DNA of 64,000 bases, taken from the NCBI GenBank assembly GCA_016508695.1, contig VNKQ01000002.1:186001-250000 (forward strand), written 5' to 3'. A program made the translations under genes and the position numbers. Position 1 is the stretch's first letter, and each line of letters opens with the position of its first letter. Of the stretch, positions 57,603 through 64,000 are shown in pieces. The notes under the pieces are model-generated. The model searched no databases. It saw nothing but the letters and a program-made list of their open reading frames with translations, and was not told the DNA's origin. This DNA is from Hyphodiscus hymeniophilus. Its lineage: Eukaryota > Ascomycota > Leotiomycetes > Helotiales > Hyphodiscaceae.

Positions 57603-59069
57603 CTATGCAAGTTGAACATAGTTTCCTACAAATAAGTCAGAAGATCGGTTTCAATACCTCAACCGTCGCTAAGCGGTAAAGACAATGAGAAGACGTACCT
57701 GGAAATTGTCCTTGCTTCCCATTGAGCTTTCCAATCCACCACTCGTTCTCGTTGTTCGTCCTCGTGACTATCTCGATCACGTCCCCAGCACTGAAGCTCA
57801 AGTCCCCTTCCGCTTGCGCTTCATAGTCGTATAGAGCGGTCACGGTCTCAGCTGCAGGAGCTCCGCTGAATCGTGAAGGCTTGGGCTTGGGGGGCGGGGG
57901 AGCAGCACCTTTCTTTTTCGCTGCATCTCCCCACGCACCTCCTGTCGAGTTTGCGCGCCCGATGCTTGTATCAGCGCTCCCAGGTGATAGCTGGCTGGAA
58001 TAGGGTGGGGGCGGATTCTCGCTGAAATCATGTGTTGAGCGTCGAGCTGGAGACTCTTTACCTGACTCAATAGCCAATCTGCTGCTAGGGGCTGATGATT
58101 CTGATTTCCGGCCTTCGATCGCGAGTCTGCTGCTTGCTGGACCTAGACGTCCAGGAGGTCTTTTCGCACCTGTCGTCTTGAACTTCGTGATTGAAAGGGC
58201 TTCAGTTTGTTCTCTGATATCTCCACGCTTCATCTCGAATGCTTCCTCGACGTCCAAGGTAAGATTGAAATAGCCAATGTCGCAGCCTTGCATCTTTTCG
58301 TGAAGGGTGTAGAAAACGTTCAGCTGCATGTAATAAAAGGATTGGAATAGGGGCCGGATGAACTCGCGTTCAAGAGCGAAGAGCTTGGGCAGTTCCTCCT
58401 TCAAAAGGTCATTGAAGTAGTTGAACTCTTGTGTTGCTTGTTCCACATCGTTCTCTGCCTTGTACATGGCTTTCTCATCCTTCAGACTCTTCTCCTTCTT
58501 GTCTTGGATCTTTTTCAAGGTTGCTCGATGTCGGTCATAGTCCAGTTGCTTGTGTTGTCGCTTTGTCGCACTCTTTCTTATGACCTTGACAATCTCCAAT
58601 AACTCGTCCGCAGGTCGAATAACCCTCGTCTCGATCATCTCCAGCTCCGGCTGCAATGTCGCCTGTAACTCCCTCACGATGGCCTCATACTCCTCGCACG
58701 CTCGTATACCCTCTGGATTTCCTTCCTGAACAATGGAATCTGGATCCGAGACTCGACCAGATATGGGTTTATATATCTCTGCGATGGCCTGGGAGAACTC
58801 GATCTGGTGGCTCAACATGCCATTGATAGCGTCAAAGTATTTTTTGGACTCATCGTGGAGTTTCTTTGTCTCCGTCTCTAGTTCTTGAAATCGGCGTTCC
58901 GAATCAATGTAGACAGCATCCTTGGTATTCTCTCCCAAGTTGAACTTGGCCTTGAACGTTTGAGGCGCCTGGTCTCATATCAGTCAAGGTCGTGCGACAA
59001 TTTTCGCCGTCACCGTTGCCAGAGTCAGCTTACTCGAACCAAGCTCTTCTGGAAGCCTTTGAAGCTCAT
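57603..59069 (-). CDS. BAR-SH3 amphiphysin-like protein (Rvs167/Hob1-type)
   Basis: Membrane-curving protein acting with actin in endocytic vesicle scission. Exons 59069-59034 (12 codons), 58968-57699 and 57625-57603; 442 aa. The start MSFKGFQKSLVR is followed after the intron by APQTFKAKFNLGE, the N-terminal amphipathic segment of the family. The BAR domain spans ~20-250 (coiled-coil, FQSFYYMQLNVFYTLHEKM). The linker contains a doubled SSRLAIE motif and proline runs (ENPPPPYSS, APPPPKPKPSR). The C-terminal SH3 reads TALYDYEAQAEGDLSFSAGD, then NEWWIGKLNGKQGQFPGNYV; its last residues NYVQLA come from a 23-base terminal exon. Divergent from NFS1. Confidence 0.94.
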
Positions 59070-59575
59070 CTCCTCCCAAGAGTGTCCAACCACCTGATAT
59101 TATGTTGAAGAAGGTCGCCGATATGCTTTGTGTAGTTGTGATCTCGTAGAGCTATTGTCGAAGACGTTGCCTACCTACGTTTGAAGCGGTTTTGGGCGGG
59201 CGAAGGCACACCAAATGCGAGATGACGAGGAATCAGAGTGGCTTAGCTCCCTCTGCCTTCAATACCCAAAACTGCGGGAATTGTCGTTGTCGAGTGTTAT
59301 TCGGAATGAATACCAGAAACCCAGGAGGAATTTGAGAATGAGTTGATTCAAAATAAGACAATCCGAATTGTCCGCATGCGAGTGAGTGAGTGATTTGTGG
59401 AATCCGGATTCAGTTGCAAGCATCCCACCTCGTCAGCCCGTCATCCACTGCCAACCAACCAATCAAACTGCTACTCGCTTCCCGCCAATTCGGGCTCAAG
59501 CCCCGAAAGGCGTACAAAATATATCGCCTCTCCTCTCCTCGACATCTTATCAGATCAATACTCAACATCACCGCA
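59070..59575. promoter_or_regulatory. Divergent promoter, BAR-SH3 gene / NFS1
   Basis: 506 bases between divergent ATGs. No specific sites identified. Confidence 0.5.
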
Positions 59576-61366
59576 ATGTCGAACATCGCCTCTACTTCAC
59601 TGCGACAGGCTTCTCGCCTGTGCTTGAAGCAGTCTGCCTCATCGACAGGTCTTTTGAGATCGTCTGCTACTTCGAAGGTGGCGTCAATCTCAAGCCAGAA
59701 GATCTCAAGGCGGGGATATGTATCAGAGACGAAGAAAGATAGTGCTCAGATCAGCGTCGACACTGCCATCAAGGCAGATCAAAAGGCATTCTTCGCAGAG
59801 ACTGGGAAGCTTCCAGAGCAGCACATCATGCCAGGAACAGGTATTCCCGCAGATGCAATGATGAGCCCTATGGCTGGTGAGCTCTTATGTCCGCAATATA
59901 CCGAGCGTTGCTAATTGTCATTGAAGGAGTGCTGAAGCAAGCCACTATCATGGATGAAGGACAAAGGCCAATATACCTTGATATGCAGGCGACTACACCT
60001 TTGGATCCCAGAGTGTTGGACGCTATGATGCCCTTTTACTCAGGGCTTTATGGAAATCCCCATTCAAGAACACATGCATATGGATGGGAAACCGACAAGG
60101 CAATCGAGGAAGCTCGTGAGCACATTGCGATTCTTATTGGTGCCGATCCCAAGGAAATAATTTTCACAAGTGGTGCAACCGAAAGTAATAATATGAGTGT
60201 GAAGGGCGTGGCGAGGTTTTTTGGAAGATCTGGCAAAAAGAGGCATATAATCACGACTCAAACGGAGCACAAATGTGTACTGGACAGCTGTCGACATTTA
60301 CAAGACGAAGGATTCGACGTTACATATTTGCCAGTACAGCACAATGGTTTGGTGGATATGGCCGAACTCGAAGCCGCGATGCGGCCCGACACTGCTCTCG
60401 TCAGTATCATGGCCGTGAACAACGAGATTGGAGTCATCCAGCCATTGGAAGAGATTGGCAAGCTTTGCAGGTCTAAGAAGGTCTTCTTCCATACCGATGG
60501 TGCCCAGGCTGTTGGGAAAATCCCAATGGACGTCAACAAGATGCAGATAGACCTGATGTCTATCTCATCACATAAAATATATGGACCTAAAGGCATCGGA
60601 GCATGCTATGTTCGCAGGCGTCCACGAGTACGAATTGACCCTATTATCAGCGGAGGTGGCCAAGAGAGAGGGTTGAGAAGCGGGACTCTTGCTCCTGCAT
60701 TGGTAGTCGGGTTTGGAGAGGCTTGCCGGATAGCTCAAGAGGAGATTGCTGTAAGTACCACTTAGTTCCGCCTCCGTGTGTTGGACTATCGTGATGATCT
60801 ACTTTTACATATGCATGGCTTTCCTAGTGGTCTCCTTGCTTGCAAGTTGAGGCTTCCTTGACGAGACACAGTACTCTTTCTGAATTTGGTCCTTTTGTAT
60901 TTGTATTCAAGCTTTGACTTGACATAGGCTAACCCACTTCAAGTATGATTCTAAACGAATCAAGATGCTTTCCGACAGACTTCTTGAGGGTCTTCTCTCA
61001 CTCGAGCACACCACGCAAAATGGATCACCGGAACATTTCTACCCTGGATGCGTCAATGTCTCCTTTGCCTACGTCGAAGGCGAGTCTCTCCTGATGGCTT
61101 TGAAAGATATTGCCCTGTCTTCCGGAAGCGCATGTACATCAGCATCCCTTGAACCCAGTTATGTTCTCCGCGCACTTGGCAGCAGTGACGACATGGCACA
61201 CAGCAGTATCCGATTTGGAATTGGTCGCTTTACTACAGAAGGCGAAATCGATTACGTTTTGAAGGCTGTCAAGCAGAGAGTAACGTTCTTGCGAGAGTTG
61301 AGCCCGCTGTGGGAACTTGTGCAGGAGGGCATTGCGCTGGATAGTATCGAATGGAGCCAACATTGA
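59576..61366 (+). CDS. NFS1: Mitochondrial cysteine desulfurase Nfs1
   Basis: PLP enzyme supplying sulfur from cysteine for Fe-S cluster assembly on Isu1 in the mitochondrial matrix, also used for tRNA thiolation. Exons 59576-59876, 59927-60750 and 60944-61366; 515 aa. The N-terminal ~50 residues are Ser/Arg/Lys-rich, without acids, as expected of a mitochondrial presequence. Class-V aminotransferase landmarks: YLDMQATTPLDPRV, FTSGATESNN, TEHKCVLDSC, FHTDGAQAVGKIP, the PLP lysine in SISSHKIYGPKG, GGGQERGLRSGT, and the sulfur-accepting Cys in SSGSACTSASLEPSYVLRAL. The second intron is unusually long (193 bp); its acceptor at 60943 gives the conserved EEIAYDSKRIK junction. Convergent with the TOM6-like gene. 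Confidence 0.97.
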
Positions 61367-61802
61367 GTTTCTGGTTTGGAATTGAGATATGGGGTTATGG
61401 CGAAACGCGTCACGTCGTTTACGGTCAATAGGAATTCTAATTGTAGCATATTGAATAGGCTGATTCTAATCGCCTGATGTATACCATCCACAAATAATTC
61501 CCCTTCGCCGCTTGCCAGTCACAACAGTCCCAACTGCACATTATGCCTTTGCGAAAATTCCACTGGTATTTATAGTTTTATTAGAAAGCTGAGTTGTATT
61601 TATGTATGAACGCCTGCTCTGCCCATGCTTCATTTACTCAAACACACAGTGTTATGGAGTGTCCAACCTCTGCCATCTATATTGAACAATCGTCATCGCT
61701 CTATATCATACAATTCTCCTCCACCAGTATTATTCGCAAGGCTTCCCAATGTGTGCATCCCGGCATCTGAATAGACCATGATATCCACTCTGGTAGAGTA
61801 GT
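61367..61802. other. Intergenic, convergent 3' region
   Basis: About 440 bases between convergent NFS1 and the TOM6-like gene. Nothing recognised. Confidence 0.5.
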
Positions 61803-62265
61803 TCATAGACTGTTTTTTTGGCGTTAGGCAAGATCGCTGTGTGTGAAAGGTAAAACTTACGGAGGCAATAAGAACTCGCTCCATGAGCTTGAGAAGAATG
61901 CGACCGCAGCCTAAATTTCAAATCGTCAGTCAGAATCGCACTTGGTATCTCCTGTTGCCAATGTCTCCTCTCTTCCTCCCACCATCTGCCAAAACTTCAA
62001 CAATAGCTGTGTCTCCGATGCTGCTCTCCGCTTCCTGTTTGCCCTCTGCCAGACAGCGGTGTCTCCCTGCTTCTAAGTACCTTCCCATTTCCAATTCCGC
62101 AGTGAACACTGGATATCAACTTACCCCAAATACGGCAACACTCCTAACGACACTTGCGTTCTCGGGCGAAGTCAAGGTATTGTATGCGGTCGAGAAATAG
62201 CCCTTCGGAGCTGGGCGACGGGGATCGGCCTTCTGCACGACGATGCGCTGTTGTTTTGGTGCCAT
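61803..62265 (-). CDS. Small TOM6-like mitochondrial outer-membrane protein
   Basis: A 65-residue protein from three exons (62265-62125, 61910-61861, 61809-61803) joined across a 214 bp and a 51 bp intron. Exon 3 contributes only the last residue and stop. The basic N-terminus (MAPKQQRIVVQKADPRRPAP) leads to STAYNTLTSPENASVVRSV, then one hydrophobic helix (AVFGAAVAFFSSSWSEFLLP) ending PPL. Size, a single C-terminal helix, and an ending like the FIQSPLMDMLAP-type tail of yeast Tom6 suggest the small TOM complex subunit that steadies Tom40-Tom22. The assignment is tentative; the gene itself is supported by clean splice phases and good codon use. Confidence 0.62.
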
Positions 62266-63487
62266 TCTGGATTTGGACTGGTTTTTCGAAACGGATGGAG
62301 ATGAAGCCGTCGTGGAAGTCTTTGATGGCTGGAGGAGGAGAGAGCTTCAATCTTTTTGGGGCAAGGATCGAAGACGCTAAAGAATGAGACACGTGACCTG
62401 TGTAGTCGAGCTTGTGGCTGAGCTCCCGATATGTTTTCTACATTACATCTCCGTATTGCAGTTTAACGCAAATCAGAGTTCCATCTGCATGTTGGTCATA
62501 GCCTCTGCACTCTCGTCATAAGTATGAAACCTTAAGCCTTGGAGGCGTATCACAATCTGGCCAACCAAGCTTCTCACTTTTAAAATTGCAATTGGCTCCT
62601 CCCAATGTCTCCTAAACTCCTCCAGGCGTTGGTATGTCCGCGCGTAGCAAAACTCAAATTGGCTGGCTTGATGAAAGCCAGCGGCCAGAGAAATTCTTAT
62701 TTGAGGTAGAGAGCTTCATTGAACAACGAGACGGTTGAATCTCAAGCAGAACATGCAGGTATTCATTTCCCGGAGACCACACTCTTTGTGTATGAGTTTT
62801 GAAGAGCAGTTAAAAGCTTGAAGAAGCTATTATGAGTCCAGCTATCGGAACCATAGATGGTTGTGAAGACGCAAAAGTTGATTTCGATCAAGACTTTTGG
62901 ACTGGTTTGGACCTTTTTCACATACCTTTTTTTGACGAGCGAAGACAATTTTGGAAAGAGGATTATATTTGAGGAATCACTTGCTTGAAGTTACTTCTAT
63001 GCAAGATAAGTCACAGCAGAGTTTATGAAATGAAAAAGCGCTAAACTATTAAGTCAGTTTACCAGACTCAATAATCGTAGATATGTCTGCGCTGTTCTTC
63101 TCCTATCTTGTGCCAGACTTCTGCTAACGAAGAGAGAAGATATCATTGCACCTCTCAAGAGGAGAGTCACGTCCCTTACTCTTCTTCAACTGGCCGTACG
63201 CAAGCTACGGTCGTTCCATAGATCGGGAGCCTTGAATCTCGTACTCCAGTATGCAGCGAAAACCTGCCGATAAAAAAAATACGTCCTTTGCATACGTTGT
63301 GGAACCATGCCTAATTCCCGAGGGGGTACGAAGCACTTCTCTATTTACCTTCTTGTGACCATGTCGCCTCTGGTCCATCCCAAATTATCCCAAAATTGCA
63401 CACCGCAACCAGCTTCCGCCAAAGGCTACAAGAGTGTAGATATCCTAATTGCAATTCTAGATCTAGTAAGGAAACCCCGCTGCCAGC
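62266..63487. other. Intergenic, divergent promoter region
   Basis: 1.2 kb between divergent starts. An open frame at 63307-63495 has no recognisable domain; it might hold an upstream exon of the next gene but shows no clear sign of one. Confidence 0.45.
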
Positions 63488-64000
63488 ATGCATGATAGGG
63501 ATTTCTCCATCAGTTCTCCATCTTTGGTCAAAAATGGTGCTTCTTCTCCACCCAAATCGACGTTAAGGGAAAGTTTCATTTCTACCCACAAGACTCCCAG
63601 CCTTCGTGCTATCATCAACATAACAGACTTCGAGGCAGCTGCTGCTCAGATCATGGAGCCCAGATCTTTCGCGTGTAAGTAGTTCCACTCCTTTCTATCA
63701 GTAGCATGGCGGCCTAATCGTTCCATAGTCTACAATTCTGGCGCCGAAGACGAAATCACAAAGCGTTGGAACCAGAAGAACTGGCAGAGCATTCGTTTCC
63801 GGCCTCGCGTTCTGGTCCCCATAGAGAGCGTTGAAATCTGCACAACAATCCTTGGGAACAAATACACGGCACCATTCTTTATGAGTCCCACTGGCGCCGG
63901 AGATTTGGCTCATCCAGAAGGACAGATGATTTTGGCTAAAGTCGCTGCGAGCAATAACGTCATGCAATGGGTGTCTCATTATTCTCGGGATATGCTCAAG
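63488..64000 (+). CDS. FMN-dependent alpha-hydroxy-acid dehydrogenase (cytochrome b2-like), 5' part
   Basis: Start of an FMN enzyme oxidising L-lactate or another 2-hydroxy acid; cut by the right edge. Exon 1 63488-63674, intron 63675-63728, exon 2 from 63729. Visible: NITDFEAAAAQIMEP and FYNSGAEDEITKRWNQKNW, followed by IRFRPRVLVPIESVE and APFFMSPTGAGDLAHPEGQM. This is the FMN-barrel N-terminal region with the family's W..I.FRPRVL and P.FI.P.G pattern. No cytochrome b5 haem domain (HPGG) is seen before it, so it may be a b5-less paralogue, or that exon is missed. The start ATG at 63488 is the first in frame. Confidence 0.85.

Overview
The window is from a filamentous ascomycete (Pezizomycotina). 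The evidence is short 45-60 bp introns with GTRAGT-like donors in most genes, a Zn(II)2Cys6 regulator, fungal-type transporters, and an AT-rich block whose transposon shows the pattern left by repeat-induced point mutation (RIP). The species cannot be named from this sequence. Exon-intron models were built by hand. They keep frame and end at a stop, except for the two genes cut by the window edges and the in-frame stops noted below. Splice sites are inferred, not confirmed by RNA.

Layout: 1-6.4 kb holds a fluoride exporter FEX1 (cut by the left edge), an AmdS-type amidase and an arrestin-like gene with one in-frame stop. 6.4-16 kb is a gene-free, TA-rich island. It contains degenerate tandem repeats, palindrome-rich sequence and a 6.66 kb Ty3/gypsy LTR retrotransposon on the minus strand. 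That element is riddled with stops, but protease, reverse transcriptase, RNase H and integrase can still be read. 16-38 kb is an accessory catabolic and transport region: a short-chain dehydrogenase fragment, a sugar transporter with an internal TGA, a cytochrome P450, a Zn2Cys6 regulator, a Dal5-like transporter, a secreted feruloyl-esterase-like enzyme, an alpha/beta hydrolase, an inositol-type transporter and a DHA1 drug transporter. 38-64 kb is mostly conserved genes: secreted GH89 alpha-N-acetylglucosaminidase, indoleamine 2,3-dioxygenase, a cysteine-rich membrane protein, SIN protein Cdc14, GGPP synthase, an MFS transporter, an F-box protein, an Rvs167-type BAR-SH3 protein, mitochondrial cysteine desulfurase Nfs1, a small TOM6-like protein, and the start of an FMN alpha-hydroxy-acid dehydrogenase. 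A 190 bp MITE lies in the 3 kb gap before the F-box gene.

How the genes may work together: the P450, regulator, Dal5-like transporter and esterase form a plausible unit for releasing, importing and oxidising aromatic or plant-derived acids. The regulator and transporter share a 622 bp divergent promoter. This is inference from neighbourhood and family roles. Nfs1, TOM6-like and FEX1 are housekeeping genes with no visible link to that unit. No tRNA, rRNA or CRISPR was seen.
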